Positions 16,701-25,482 of a DNA stretch of 64,000 bases are shown in pieces (the first letter of the stretch is position 1; every line of letters begins with the position of its first letter). The notes beneath the pieces are model-generated. The model saw only the letters and a program-made list of their open reading frames with translations, had not been told where the DNA came from and ran no database searches. A program made the position numbers and the translations under genes. The DNA lies in the NCBI GenBank assembly GCA_027487675.1, contig JAIYDD010000042.1, positions 1-64,000 of the forward strand, written 5' to 3'. Origin of the DNA: Acetobacteraceae bacterium. GTDB taxonomy: Bacteria > Pseudomonadota > Alphaproteobacteria > Acetobacterales > Acetobacteraceae.

Positions 16701-19700
16701 TGCCGCGATCCGCCGCCACCGGCGTGTTGGAGGTGCCGCCGTCGCCGAGATCGGCCATCGCCGCGACGCGGTCCACCCGGTTCGCCCCGCGCAGGTCGAT
16801 GCTGCCGCCGGCATCCGCGCCCAGCCCCGGCACGTCGATCCGCCCCGCGGTCTGGAGGATGCTCGCGCCGCTCGACAGCCGCAGCCGGTCTGCGCCCGGC
16901 TCGTCGGAGCCGGCCCGGCGCAGGTTCACGTTGCCGGCGAGCGTCAGCGTGCCGGCGTCCGGGCTGCCGATCACCAGCGTGCCGGCCTGCAGCCGCGAGG
17001 CGCTCGAGAGATCGAGATACAGCGCGCCCGCCGGTGCCGTGCCGCCCACCTGCACCGGCCGCCCGCTGCTGGCCGGCGCGAGCACCAGCACGCCGGCGCC
17101 GAAATCAGCATTGATGAAGCCGCTGGAGGGATCGAAGCTCATCGTGTCGGCGAACAGCGCGACATGCTGCGAGGAGACCGGCGCGTCCACCGACAGCGCG
17201 CCGTTGGTGTTGATCAGCAGCGTGCCGGTGCCGTTGTTCAGATCGTCGAGGATGGCAAGGTCGCCGGCGTTGCGCAGCTGGAAGCCGGTGGCGGTGCTCA
17301 CCTGCGTCAGCGCGCCCACAGCGTTGCGCAGCAGCCCGCCGCGATCCAGCACCGCGCTGCCGGTGGAGGAGACGCTGAGCTCGTCGGTGGTGATCAGGCT
17401 GGTCGCGGCCTGGGTGATGGTCCCGGTGCCGGCCGAACCGGTGGCGCTCAGCGAGACGCCGGTGCTGCCGAAGCCGCCCGACGCCGTGATGTTGCCGAGC
17501 AGGTCGACGGAGGCGCCGGAGAGCGAGATGAAGGGCGCGCTGACCGTCGCCACGGCCGCCACGGTCAGCGGACCGGTGGTGTCCACCACCAGGAAGCCGC
17601 CCAGCGCTGTCAGGTCGCCGGTGATCGTCAGCGGCCCGTCGTTCAGCACCTCCAGCCCGTCATTGCCGGCGCCGCCGCGGAGGCCGTCCACGGTGTTGCG
17701 CGCGGTGCCGCCGCCGTCGAGGTTGACGCCGCCGCTGGCATCCAGGACCAGCAGAGCGGTGTCGATCAGCCCGTTCGAGGTCTGGGTGATCTGGCCGAGC
17801 GGGCTCGATGGCGCGGCGGCGCCGTTGGCGGTCAGCCGCAGTTCCGTCGCCGCGGTGACCGGCCCGCCGAGGTCGATGCCGCCGGCGGTGAGCGTGACCG
17901 TCGGGGCGCTGATCGCGGCGATGGTGGACAGCACGGCGGTGGAGGGCAGCGTCACCGTGACCTCGGCGCCGGTGCCGAGGGCGCTCAGCGCCTGGGTGAC
18001 GGTGAAGGCGTCGGCGGCGACGGTCAGCCGCCGCCCGGAATCAAGCGTGACGGTCCCGCCGGCGAACTGCAACACCGTCCCGGCGACCAGCGCCAGCTCT
18101 CGCCCGACGCGCGCCGCCGCCGGCGCCACCGGATCGCCGACGATGAGGTTGGAGGTGCGGATGGTGGTGCCTTCCGGTGCGCCGGCGATCGTCGTCTCGC
18201 CAAGGCGGAGCGTGCCGGTGGTCAGCGCGCCGTAGACGCTGTCGGGGATGCCGAGTTGGCCGGAGAAGCCGAGGCCGAGATAGACATCGAAGCCGGCGTT
18301 CAGCGGCCCGATGGCGACAGTGCCGGTGCCGGTGCCGTTGCTGTCGAGCGTTGTGGTCACGCTGCCGCCGTTGATCTGCAGCTCGTCGGTGCGGAGCGTC
18401 ACGGCGGTGGCGGCGGTGCCGCCGACCGGGCCCGAGAGCGTCAGGCCGGGCGCGCTGAGCGCGACGCTGGCACCTTCCGCCCGCGTCACGGTGAAGGAGG
18501 AGGAGGCGCTGCGGAACACCAGGCTGCCGGTCGCGAAGGCATCGAGCACCTGCACGGCATTGTTCGCGAGCAGCGCGACGCTGCCGGTCGCGGCGGTGCC
18601 GTCGAAGCCGCGGATGCGCAGCGTGCCCACGCTGATCGTGCCGGCGCTGGTCTGCGACACGCCGGTGCCGGCGTTCAGGCGCAGCTCGCCGCTGCGCTGG
18701 ATCGGCGCCTCGATGCTGATCGTCGTCAGCGCCTCGATGGTGACGGTGCCGGCCGCCAGCGCGTTGATCGAGTCGGCAGTGACGCGGAAGGCGCCGTCGC
18801 CGCCGCTGGCGGTGATGGTGGTGCCGGGCGCGGGCAGATCCTGGTCGGGCGGGGTCGCGGCGGGGATCAGGTCGTCCACCACGCGCACCGCGCTCGGGTC
18901 CAGCAGGAAGCTGCCCGCCCTGCCCGCCGGCGCGGCGAGGTCCACCGCGGCCGACAGCTCCATCGCTCCCTGGCCGGAGATCTCGATGAAGCCGCCATCG
19001 CCGCCGGTCGGCCCGCCGCGGGCCGAGAGCGCGCCGCGCACCTCCGTCCGCGCCGTGCTGTTCACCACGACGGTGCCGCCCGTGCCGGCTTCCGTCGCAT
19101 CGGCCGCGAGCGTCGCGCCGCGCTCCACCGTGGTGCGTGCGGCCATGGTCTGGGCGCGGCCGATGCCGGTCGTGCCGGCCAGCACCGTCCCGCCGCCGCC
19201 GACGCCGGAGGCATCGAGCTTGGCGCCGCCCTCGACCAGCACCTCGGACTTCGCTTGCGCCGCGACCAGCCCGCCGCGCACGCCCGCGCCGGTGCCGCGC
19301 GCCGCCAGCGTGCCGGCGGCCACGGCGCGCGCCGTCGCCGCGCCGCCCAGCCGCACCTCGCCCGAAGCGGCGCTGCCGGAGGCATCGAGCCGCGCGCCGG
19401 CGCCGACCGTCGCGGTGGCGCCCGCCGCCTCCACCGCGATGCGCCCGCCGCGCGCGCCGGTGGCATCCACCGTGCCGTCCACGCGCACATCGCCGCCGCG
19501 GCCGCGGATCGCGACCTGGCCGGCCGCGCCGCCGGCATTGGCCACGCTGACCCGGCCGGTGTTGCGCACCACCTGCTCGACCAGCCCCTGCGCGGCCTCC
19601 GCCGTCAGCAGCACCGACCCGCCCTGGGCTTCCACCACGCCGGAATTGGTGACCAGCGCCGTCGCGCCATCCGGCGCGCGCCGCACCGCGCCCGTCACCT

Positions 19701-20376
19701 CGACCGACAGCAGCCCGTCGCCGGCGAGATCCAGCGCATAGGTCTCGGCACCCGCCAGCGCGACGCGGCCGAGGCGCGCGCGGATGGTGCCGGCATTGGC
19801 GACGCCGGGCGCGACCAGCGCGGCGATGCCGCGATCGGCCACCGTGATGTCGCCGCGATTCTCGACCCGCGCGCCGGGGTTCGGCGCGCCGTCGAACACC
19901 ATCCGCCCGGCCATGAAGTTCTGGTTGGTGATGTTCGCGGCGGAGGCGATCAGGCTGCCCACGTTCACCTGCGCGCCTTCGGCGAAGACCACGCCGGAGC
20001 GGTTGACGATCGCCACCCCGCCATTGGCGGTGACGCGCCCGGCGATCAGCGAGGGATCGGGCGCATCCACCCGGTTCAGCGTCCAGGAGGAGGCGGAGGG
20101 CTGGCGGAACTCGACGGCATGGTTGCGGCCGACATCGAAGCGCTGCCAGTCGATCGCCGCGCGGTTGCTGGTCTGCGTGACGCGCGTGGTCGCCGGCGTC
20201 TGCGCGATGGCCGCGCTGCCGGCCGAGACCCGCCCGCCGGTCGGCGCCGCGCCCGGCGCCTGCGCGGCCGCCGGCCCGGCGAGCGCGAAGGCCACCGGCA
20301 CCAGCATGGTGCAGCCCAGCAGCCGCCGCGCCGCCCATCCCATCCGCATCGCGCCCCCGTTGGTGCCCATCGCCAT
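13720..20376 (-). CDS. TpsA-type filamentous haemagglutinin-like exoprotein
   Basis: This 2218-residue secreted protein has a long signal peptide ending AGPAAAQA and an N-terminal TPS secretion domain (~50-300). The secretion domain includes VTQTSNRAAIDWQRFDVG, TLNRVDAPDPSLIAGRVTANGGVAIVNRSGVVF and an NQNF segment. A very long run of Gly/Ser/Thr/Val-rich strands typical of a right-handed beta-helix follows. The C-terminus has a Pro/Thr-rich linker (PPPTTTTTTPTT) and a short tail ending NVGERDY, with a Cys pair (CVIGATAC) just before the linker. The TpsB partner lies directly upstream and a CHAT protease directly downstream. ATG 20376 follows GGAGCGGA; a TTG at 20406 is less likely. The role (adhesion, contact or other) is not evident and no toxin domain is recognised. 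Confidence 0.9.
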   Translation of the reverse strand: MAMGTNGGAMRMGWAARRLLGCTMLVPVAFALAGPAAAQAPGAAPTGGRVSAGSAAIAQTPATTRVTQTSNRAAIDWQRFDVGRNHAVEFRQPSASSWTLNRVDAPDPSLIAGRVTANGGVAIVNRSGVVFAEGAQVNVGSLIASAANITNQNFMAGRMVFDGAPNPGARVENRGDITVADRGIAALVAPGVANAGTIRARLGRVALAGAETYALDLAGDGLLSVEVTGAVRRAPDGATALVTNSGVVEAQGGSVLLTAEAAQGLVEQVVRNTGRVSVANAGGAAGQVAIRGRGGDVRVDGTVDATGARGGRIAVEAAGATATVGAGARLDASGSAASGEVRLGGAATARAVAAGTLAARGTGAGVRGGLVAAQAKSEVLVEGGAKLDASGVGGGGTVLAGTTGIGRAQTMAARTTVERGATLAADATEAGTGGTVVVNSTARTEVRGALSARGGPTGGDGGFIEISGQGAMELSAAVDLAAPAGRAGSFLLDPSAVRVVDDLIPAATPPDQDLPAPGTTITASGGDGAFRVTADSINALAAGTVTIEALTTISIEAPIQRSGELRLNAGTGVSQTSAGTISVGTLRIRGFDGTAATGSVALLANNAVQVLDAFATGSLVFRSASSSFTVTRAEGASVALSAPGLTLSGPVGGTAATAVTLRTDELQINGGSVTTTLDSNGTGTGTVAIGPLNAGFDVYLGLGFSGQLGIPDSVYGALTTGTLRLGETTIAGAPEGTTIRTSNLIVGDPVAPAAARVGRELALVAGTVLQFAGGTVTLDSGRRLTVAADAFTVTQALSALGTGAEVTVTLPSTAVLSTIAAISAPTVTLTAGGIDLGGPVTAATELRLTANGAAAPSSPLGQITQTSNGLIDTALLVLDASGGVNLDGGGTARNTVDGLRGGAGNDGLEVLNDGPLTITGDLTALGGFLVVDTTGPLTVAAVATVSAPFISLSGASVDLLGNITASGGFGSTGVSLSATGSAGTGTITQAATSLITTDELSVSSTGSAVLDRGGLLRNAVGALTQVSTATGFQLRNAGDLAILDDLNNGTGTLLINTNGALSVDAPVSSQHVALFADTMSFDPSSGFINADFGAGVLVLAPASSGRPVQVGGTAPAGALYLDLSSASRLQAGTLVIGSPDAGTLTLAGNVNLRRAGSDEPGADRLRLSSGASILQTAGRIDVPGLGADAGGSIDLRGANRVDRVAAMADLGDGGTSNTPVAADRGITAGGGVALTIDGSPAPAPAETLTVDDAIRVGTGAVLTLRADDLELNARLEAPAGTIELLPVTQRRIYLGDNTGTTGFLVLSTAELARIGGTGFDLAGNPTGPTVAAERVRFGRSRYGSGPSSSAPFQTATDIWLRGDVTLRTPTQDRVRVAEFFAGGLGVAPDASILHEGGVLDVSGIAGEAQDAGFFTQQIEPHRVDRFAAREGNPALSFQAGAANPSGGANNGGVNIWTNPRSGSFAVEASVVDSGEAGGVGITMRATAGTLVVAAPGVWVLSEAGGISLFALDGLTNRGVIASASLAGGSVGSSGDLVNEGVIVLGSAAGGTSEVSAGTAGSGGQITNSGQIIANVVRADQTTNTGSIGVTDLYGGLTNQAGGLVRARNVDAVLFNQGAVLNQAGATIEAGTGATSFGLTGAAARALALAGTPYTLAAPTVLAPSRLDVRGLGGVENFGTIRATSAPGQLVGVSGTGTSSVQNRAGGVIEGSGQVTVFTDAGEVRSAGTIRSTGAGVELRAPGGIFQPGGTIEALTTLRLETAGEIDMRGTTTPGSIGAQTLTIAGTPSSVAIGRRGAAGGLATHTLDVSAISGFDSAGPVAIDLSPPDLGVQTLLDGDITAVGSLLVRSTGSLVAGGGSIAVSGAADAWLTLEAAGALVVSGGSALSAPGTVALHGGTGNDGVGLRVGPIGGGAVPIGSFVTIDAEHVVMTAGRRAGARDDLSALSVTATSITAVASVLLSAGGGVSTGPDLAGGLFVAPGGSGWPIVMVDTRRSGTPLGATPAAMTAATIDIPGEPPAAQRWQVLAADTAGGTYLRFGTDDAPAGGVASGAARPEAAGAASLALSAGGSPLFLLIDGGTATGEVQAGRIGVHALPGSTTLSGGLSVDLTGTLDGRDDGTAAQLGRTTAGPTTGQDRYLFNGCVIGATACTLGPPAPPPPIIVVVTPPPTTTTTTPTTATTTTTPGTLLGLPPIFSIRTDGRQGSVEAATVNVGERDY

Positions 20377-20417
20377 TCCGCTCCGCGCGCCGCCGAAAGG
20401 TTGCAAGGTCCGATGCC

Positions 20418-22166
20418 TCAGAAGCGCGTCAGCACGCGCCAGAACACCGCATTCTCCGAAAGCGGCGCGACGCCCGCGCCGTCGACGCGGCGGGTCAGGC
20501 GGTGCACGCCCTCGATGTCGAGCTGGAGGTATTCGGTCAGTCCAAGCCGCACGCCGCCGCCGAAGCTCTCGACCCGGCGGTCCGGATCGGCGCTGCGGCT
20601 TTCGTAGCTGCGGCCATGATCGTGGAAGAGGTAGAACTGCGCCGAAGGCTCGACCTCCAGCGCCCCGGCCCCGCCGCCCAGCGAGAAGCCCGGCAGCCTG
20701 GTGTCCAGCGTCAGCTCGAGCGAGGTGGCCAGCGCGCTGTCCCCCGTCACCTGCCCGGCGTAGAAGCCGCGGCCGAGCCTGGTGCCGCCGAGGTAGAATT
20801 TCTCGGCCGAGGGCAGCACGTCGTCGCTGACCTGGCCGGCGATGGTCGCGGTCAGCCCGAGCAGCCAGCCATCGCCCAGCACGGCCAGCGGCTGGATGCG
20901 GGTGGCTTCCGCGGTCAGCTTGGTGAATTCGAACTCCGACCCCGCGCGCTGCGCGCCGTTCGGCCCGCCGGCGCCGCCGCCGAACCAGGTGCCGCCGCGA
21001 TGGACGCGGATGCTGCCGCTGTTCACCGCGGCGCCCGGCGCGAAGCCCAGCAGCACGTCGCGTGCCGAGCCTTCCAGCCCGATCCGCACCGCACGCACCT
21101 CGTCGCGGTTCGACAGCGCGCGCACCGGCACGCCGAGCTCGACGTCGGAGGCGATGGCTTCCAGCGCCGCGGTGGCGGCCAGGTTCAGCGGCCGGCTGCG
21201 GATGATCGGATAGCTGGCGCCGAGGCCGAGCGTCAGCGTTTCGCCCCGGTAGCCCGCCGCATCCAGCGCGCCGCCGGGCCGTGACTGGCCGAGGCCGGCA
21301 TAGGCGCGCAGCCGCAGGCCCGAGCCGCCGAGGAAGGCCTCCACCGCCACCTGGCCGAAGACCTGCTCGCCATCCTCGGCCAGGAACAGCGCCGCGTCGG
21401 TGCGTTCGCCGAAGCTCGTGAAGGAATTGCCGCTGACGCTGGCCAGGGCCTGTACCGGGCCGGTCAAGCGGTAGCCGCGGTTGTCCACCGCGACATAGCC
21501 TTGGAAGGCGCGCCGGGAGACCTGCGCGACAAGTTCGAGCTCGCCCGCCGCGCCGCCTTCCAGCGGGCGGACCAGCCCGCGGGCGGTCACGCCGGGCACG
21601 TCGCCGGCCAGCAGCAGCGCGCGTTCCAGCGCGGGCGCGCTGACGGGCTGGCCATCGACGAGGCGTTCGAGGAAGCGCAGCACCTGCACGCCGGCCGGGC
21701 CGATATCGCCGTCCAGGCGCACCGCGGCGATGCGGCCTTCGACCACGGCCATCAGCAGTTCGGTCCCCGCCGCGGTCCGCGACAGGCCGGCGGAGACCGA
21801 GACGAAGGGATAGCCGGCCCGGCCATAGGCGGCGATCAGCGCGATGCGCGCATCCTCGATCGCGGCCAGCGGGACCTCCTGCCCGATCAGGGGGCGGAGC
21901 GGCGCCATCAGCGTGGCGTCGGGAAGGGCGGCGTTGCCGGCGATGCGGACGCTGTCGATGCGCAGCGTCGCCTGGTCGTTCGCGCCGCGCTGGGGAACCG
22001 GGGCCGGCGCCTGCAGGCGGGGCGCGAGGGCAGGGGGGGTCTGCGGCGCCTCACGCTCGATCACCCGCGGGACGAGCGGCGGCGGCGCGGGCTGCGCCGC
22101 GGCAAGGCCCGGCAGCAGCATCGGAACGGAGGCGATGAACAACAGCCCGTAGCGCTTGGCCGGCAC
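20418..22166 (-). CDS. TpsB outer-membrane transporter (ShlB/FhaC/HecB family)
   Basis: This 582-residue Omp85-superfamily barrel exports the TpsA protein encoded immediately downstream. A signal peptide (YGLLFIASVPMLLPGLAAAQ) is followed by a Pro-rich linker and POTRA domains (RIDSVRIAGNAALPD... and MAVVEGRIAAVRLDGD). The 16-stranded barrel includes the conserved L6-loop segment GRGFYAG, the equivalent of VRGY/F, and ends in a terminal Phe (RVLTRF), the outer-membrane assembly signal. GTG 22166 preceded by a G-run was chosen over TTG 22178; either gives the same mature protein. Only about 40 nt separate it from tpsA, so they form an operon. Confidence 0.92.
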   Translation of the reverse strand: MPAKRYGLLFIASVPMLLPGLAAAQPAPPPLVPRVIEREAPQTPPALAPRLQAPAPVPQRGANDQATLRIDSVRIAGNAALPDATLMAPLRPLIGQEVPLAAIEDARIALIAAYGRAGYPFVSVSAGLSRTAAGTELLMAVVEGRIAAVRLDGDIGPAGVQVLRFLERLVDGQPVSAPALERALLLAGDVPGVTARGLVRPLEGGAAGELELVAQVSRRAFQGYVAVDNRGYRLTGPVQALASVSGNSFTSFGERTDAALFLAEDGEQVFGQVAVEAFLGGSGLRLRAYAGLGQSRPGGALDAAGYRGETLTLGLGASYPIIRSRPLNLAATAALEAIASDVELGVPVRALSNRDEVRAVRIGLEGSARDVLLGFAPGAAVNSGSIRVHRGGTWFGGGAGGPNGAQRAGSEFEFTKLTAEATRIQPLAVLGDGWLLGLTATIAGQVSDDVLPSAEKFYLGGTRLGRGFYAGQVTGDSALATSLELTLDTRLPGFSLGGGAGALEVEPSAQFYLFHDHGRSYESRSADPDRRVESFGGGVRLGLTEYLQLDIEGVHRLTRRVDGAGVAPLSENAVFWRVLTRF

Positions 22167-22447
22167 GCCGCCCCCCAAAATCTTGTTCTCGCCCGGCGAG
22201 ACGTATCACGGGATTGAGAGACGGTAAACTCAGACGTCTGGCCGGCCATCCGCGCAAGATGATTTTCGACAGGCGCCCCGGGATGCCTTGGCGGATACCC
22301 TGCGGCAACCATGCCCCCGCCGGTTGGCATGGCCCCGCGACACCATGCTTCACGCGCCCGCCATTCACGTGGCCCCGTGTCGCTGTATGCTGCGCCCGGT
22401 TGATGGCGTCGGCGCCCCGTGCGCGCGCCGAGGGAGGATCTCAGCCC

Positions 22448-23092
22448 ATGCTCCGCCACCTGCTGCCCGCCGCACTCGCCATCGCGGTCTGCGCCCCGGC
22501 GCTCGGCCAGTCCGATGCCGAGTTCCGCCGCATCCTGCGCGACCTGAGCGCGGTGCCCGACACCGACCGCGGCATCCGCATGCCGGCGCAGCAGCCCCCC
22601 GCCGCGGCAACCCCCGCGCCGGCGGCGGCCGCGCCCGCGCCGGCTGCGCCCGCGGTGCCGGCCGCCCCGGCGGTGGCCGCCCCGGCGGCACAGGCTGCGC
22701 CGCGCCTCGCCGCGCCGACGGCCACCACGGCCCCGCCCGGCGTCGCCGCCACCTCCATCACCATCGGCTTCGCCAGCGGCTCGGCCGAGGTCACCGCCGC
22801 CACCATGCCGGTGGTCGAGACGCTGGCGCGCGTGCTGGCCACGCCCCAGCTGGCCGAGCAGCGCTTCCGCATCGAAGGCCACACCGACAGCGTCGGCTCG
22901 GCCGAGGCGAACCAGGCGTTGTCGGAGCGCCGCGCCGCCGCGGTGCGCGACCTGCTCGTCGGCCGCTTCGGCATCGCGCCCTCGCGCCTCGAAGCGGTGG
23001 GGCGTGGCGAGTCGGAACTGCTGGTCCGCACGCCCGACGAGACGCCGGAAGCGCGCAACCGGCGCGTGCAGGTGCTGAACCTGGGCCGCTAG
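22448..23092 (+). CDS. OmpA-family peptidoglycan-binding protein
   Basis: This 214-residue exported protein has a signal peptide (LLPAALAIAVCAPALGQ), an Ala/Pro-rich flexible linker (~48-95) and a C-terminal OmpA-like domain. The domain contains ITIGFASGSAEVT, the peptidoglycan-binding motif FRIEGHTDSVGSAEANQALSERRA and ARNRRVQVLNL. It probably tethers the outer membrane or envelope to peptidoglycan. No beta-barrel or lipobox is present, so it is a soluble periplasmic type. AGGGAGG lies 10 nt before ATG 22448. It is divergent from tpsB; the shared 280-bp intergenic region contains a 10-bp palindrome CAGACGTCTG at 22231-22240. Confidence 0.88.
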   Translation: MLRHLLPAALAIAVCAPALGQSDAEFRRILRDLSAVPDTDRGIRMPAQQPPAAATPAPAAAAPAPAAPAVPAAPAVAAPAAQAAPRLAAPTATTAPPGVAATSITIGFASGSAEVTAATMPVVETLARVLATPQLAEQRFRIEGHTDSVGSAEANQALSERRAAAVRDLLVGRFGIAPSRLEAVGRGESELLVRTPDETPEARNRRVQVLNLGR

Positions 23093-23670
23093 TTCGCGAT
23101 CGTCCTGGGTGCGCGCACCGCAGCCGGGCACGACGAGGGGCGCGGATCGCCGGGCCAGGGAAGCCTGACCTGACTTGGCCAGCGCACCCGCAGGGCAACC
23201 CAGGTCCGGCCGGCGACGGGAAAAGCCTTCTCCCCGATGAGGATGGAGGGGAAGGCTTTCAGCGCCGTGTCGCTGCGGCCTGCCGGCCCGACGCCTTCCT
23301 GCCTGCGCATGGTGACACAGGGGTCCCGGCCGGCCCGCGGCAGCACGGGCGGACGACGGTGGGCAGGGTGGCGGGGCGCCGTCTCTCGCGCGCGGCGAGG
23401 CCCGCGCGCTGCGCGGGTCTGGCCCGCGCAGCGGGCGTCAAAAAAACACCTGTCTTCCATCGGCCGGTGCGGGGGATGTTCCTTCTCCGCCAGCTTATGC
23501 CCGGGCATCGGCTTGCCCCCGCGGAGGCCGGGCGGCGATGCCGTCTTCCCCGGTGCACATCGCAGCCCCCGCCGGTCACGCTGGAACGGCGCCACCGCGT
23601 CGCCTTATGTCATGCCTAACGGCGCGTCCGCACCGCAGCGCACGCCACGGCCCGGCGCGCCGAAGGCCCC
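23093..23670. other. Long intergenic region downstream of the OmpA-family gene
   Basis: No convincing gene is present. A hairpin pairs AAAGCCTTC (23222-23230) with GAAGGCTTT (23251-23259), and a second pairs 23407-23417 with 23423-23433 (CGCTGCGCGGG, 5-nt loop). A minus-strand frame across 23089-23595 is open for 168 codons, but its composition is low-complexity Arg/Pro and nothing is recognised. An interspersed intergenic repeat is possible but cannot be tested here. Confidence 0.45.
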
Positions 23671-23794
23671 GCGCGCTTCCGCGCGAAACGCTGCGCGCGC
23701 ATCCGCGCGGAAAGCTCCGCGCGCATGAGCGCGAAGCCAAGACCGGCGCGCAGCAGCGCGACACAGCCCCGCGCAGCACCGCGCGAAGGAGAGG
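23671..23794 (+). repeat. Imperfect ~25-bp tandem repeats upstream of the peroxiredoxin gene
   Basis: About five degenerate units of 22-26 bp start near 23671, 23695, 23719, 23745 and 23771. Each begins GCGCGC/GCGCAG and contains a second GCGCG block with a short A-rich tail, so each unit is itself a small imperfect palindrome. The array runs up to the ribosome-binding site AAGGAGAGG (23786-23794) of the peroxiredoxin gene. The transcribed leader would therefore be strongly folded. Confidence 0.6.
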
Positions 23795-23799
23795 ACGGC

Positions 23800-24453
23800 A
23801 TGATCCAGATCGGCCAGATCGCCCCGGATTTCGAGACGGAGACCACCCAGGGCCGCATCCGCTTCCACGAATGGCTCGGCACGTCCTGGGGCGTGCTGTT
23901 CAGCCACCCGAAGGACTACACCCCTGTCTGCACCACCGAGCTCGGCACCATGGCCGGCCTCGCGCCGGAATTCGCGAAGCGCGACGTCAAGATCATCGGC
24001 CTCAGCGTGGACCCGGTGGAGAGCCACCAGGGCTGGGCGCAGGACATCCAGGACGTCACCGGCAACGCGGTGAACTACCCGATGATCGGCGATCCGGAGC
24101 TGAAGGTCTCCAAGCTCTACGGCATGCTGCCGGCGGGCGCGGGCGAGACCTCGCAGGGCCGCAGCGCGGCCGACAACGCCACCGTCCGCACCGTCTTCGT
24201 GATCGGGCCGGACAAGGCCGTGAAATTGGTGCTGATGTACCCGATGACGACGGGGCGGAACTTCGACGAGATCCTGCGGGTGATCGACAGCCTCCAGCTC
24301 ACCGCCTCCCGCAAGCTCGCCACGCCGGCCAACTGGCAGCCGGGCGACCGCGCGATCATCGCCGGCTCGGTCTCCGACGAGCAGGCCAAGGCGCTGTTCC
24401 CGCAAGGGTGGGACGCGCCGAAGCCCTATCTGCGCTATGTGGAGGTGAAGTAG
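23800..24453 (+). CDS. 1-Cys peroxiredoxin (Prx6-type, AhpC/TSA superfamily)
   Basis: This 217-residue cytoplasmic peroxidase reduces hydroperoxides. The peroxidatic Cys is residue 44 in DYTPVCTTELG. It is the only Cys in the protein, so this is a 1-Cys enzyme needing an external thiol reductant. The length and the C-terminal dimerisation region (LQLTASRKLATPANWQPGD) are typical of Prx6 types. ATG 23800 follows AAGGAGAGG. The frame is open upstream through GC-rich repeats, which are not part of the protein. cysK starts 4 nt after the stop, forming an operon linking peroxide defence with cysteine supply. Confidence 0.92.
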   Translation: MIQIGQIAPDFETETTQGRIRFHEWLGTSWGVLFSHPKDYTPVCTTELGTMAGLAPEFAKRDVKIIGLSVDPVESHQGWAQDIQDVTGNAVNYPMIGDPELKVSKLYGMLPAGAGETSQGRSAADNATVRTVFVIGPDKAVKLVLMYPMTTGRNFDEILRVIDSLQLTASRKLATPANWQPGDRAIIAGSVSDEQAKALFPQGWDAPKPYLRYVEVK

Positions 24454-24457
24454 GCAC

Positions 24458-25477
24458 ATGGCCGCACCGCTTCCCGCCGCTGGCGTCGTGGACGGCTTCT
24501 GGGGCGCGGTCGGCAACACGCCGCTGATCCGCCTCAGGCGCGCCTCGGACGCCACCGGCTGCGAGATCCTCGGCAAGGCCGAGTTCATGAACCCCGGCGG
24601 CTCGGTGAAGGACCGCGCCGCGCTCGGCATCTTGCGCGCGGCGATGGCCAGCGGCGCGCTGGTGCCAGGCCAGCCGGGGACGGTGGTGGAGGGCACGGCC
24701 GGCAACACCGGCATCGGCATCGCGCTCGCCGCCAACGCCATGGGCTGGCGGAGCGTGATCGTCGTGCCGGAGACGCAGGCGAAGGAGAAGCTGGACTACC
24801 TGCGCATGATCGGCGCCGACCTGCGGCTGGTGGCGCCAAAGCCCTTCGCCGATCCCGGCAACTACGTGCATGTCTCACGCCGCCTGGCGGAGGAGCTCGG
24901 CGCCGTCTGGGCCAACCAGTTCGACAACCTGGCGAATGCGCAGGCGCATGAGGAAACCACCGGCCCCGAGATCTGGGCGCAGACCGGCGGCCGCATCGAC
25001 GCCTTCACCTGCGCCTGCGGAACGGGGGGCACGCTGGCGGGTGTCGCGCGCGCGCTGAAGGCGCGCAACCCCGGCGTGCGGATCGTGCTGGCCGATCCCG
25101 GCGGTTCCGCCCTGGCGTCCTGGGTCAGGACCGGGACACTGAAGGCCGAGGGCAATTCCATCACCGAGGGCATCGGTCAGGCCGCCCGCGCGCCCGGCAA
25201 CCTGGCGCAGGCGCGCGAGCTGATCGACGACGCGCTGACCGTCACCGACGCCGAGGCGCTGCACCAGGTGTTCGACCTGCAGATGCAGGAAGGCATCTCG
25301 GTCGGCGGCAGCGCCGGGCTGAACGTCGCGGCGGCGATCCGCGTGGCGCGCGACCTCGGGCCGGGGCATCGCGTGGTCACCATCCTCTGCGACGGCGCGG
25401 CGCGCTACCAGTCGAAGCTGTTCAACCCCGCCTTCCTGCGCGACCGCGGCCTGCCCGTGCCGCCCTGGATGGAGTGA
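24458..25477 (+). CDS. cysK: Cysteine synthase A
   Basis: This 339-residue PLP-dependent O-acetylserine sulfhydrylase makes cysteine from O-acetylserine and sulfide in the cytoplasm. Family motifs are GNTPLIRL, the PLP Lys51 in NPGGSVKDR, the substrate loop [10 protein letters not shown], and the phosphate-binding CGTGGT. The C-terminal [14 protein letters not shown] is also characteristic. The gene is the middle member of a peroxiredoxin-cysK-serine acetyltransferase operon. Its stop precedes the next ATG by 5 nt. Confidence 0.93.
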   Translation: MAAPLPAAGVVDGFWGAVGNTPLIRLRRASDATGCEILGKAEFMNPGGSVKDRAALGILRAAMASGALVPGQPGTVVEGTAGNTGIGIALAANAMGWRSVIVVPETQAKEKLDYLRMIGADLRLVAPKPFADPGNYVHVSRRLAEELGAVWANQFDNLANAQAHEETTGPEIWAQTGGRIDAFTCACGTGGTLAGVARALKARNPGVRIVLADPGGSALASWVRTGTLKAEGNSITEGIGQAARAPGNLAQARELIDDALTVTDAEALHQVFDLQMQEGISVGGSAGLNVAAAIRVARDLGPGHRVVTILCDGAARYQSKLFNPAFLRDRGLPVPPWME

Positions 25478-25482
25478 GGCGG

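Noticed and set aside
13645-20607. Plus-strand open frame of more than 2300 codons opposite the TpsA gene
   Set aside because: It is the antisense of a very GC-rich, repeat-structured gene. Its translation is Arg/Gly/His/Ala-rich with no domain, while the minus strand shows clear signal peptide, TPS domain and operon partners.
23089-23595. 168-codon minus-strand frame downstream of the OmpA-family gene
   Set aside because: No ribosome-binding site or recognisable motif was found. The composition is mostly Arg/Pro/Gly and two large hairpins lie inside it, so an intergenic repeat is more likely than a protein.
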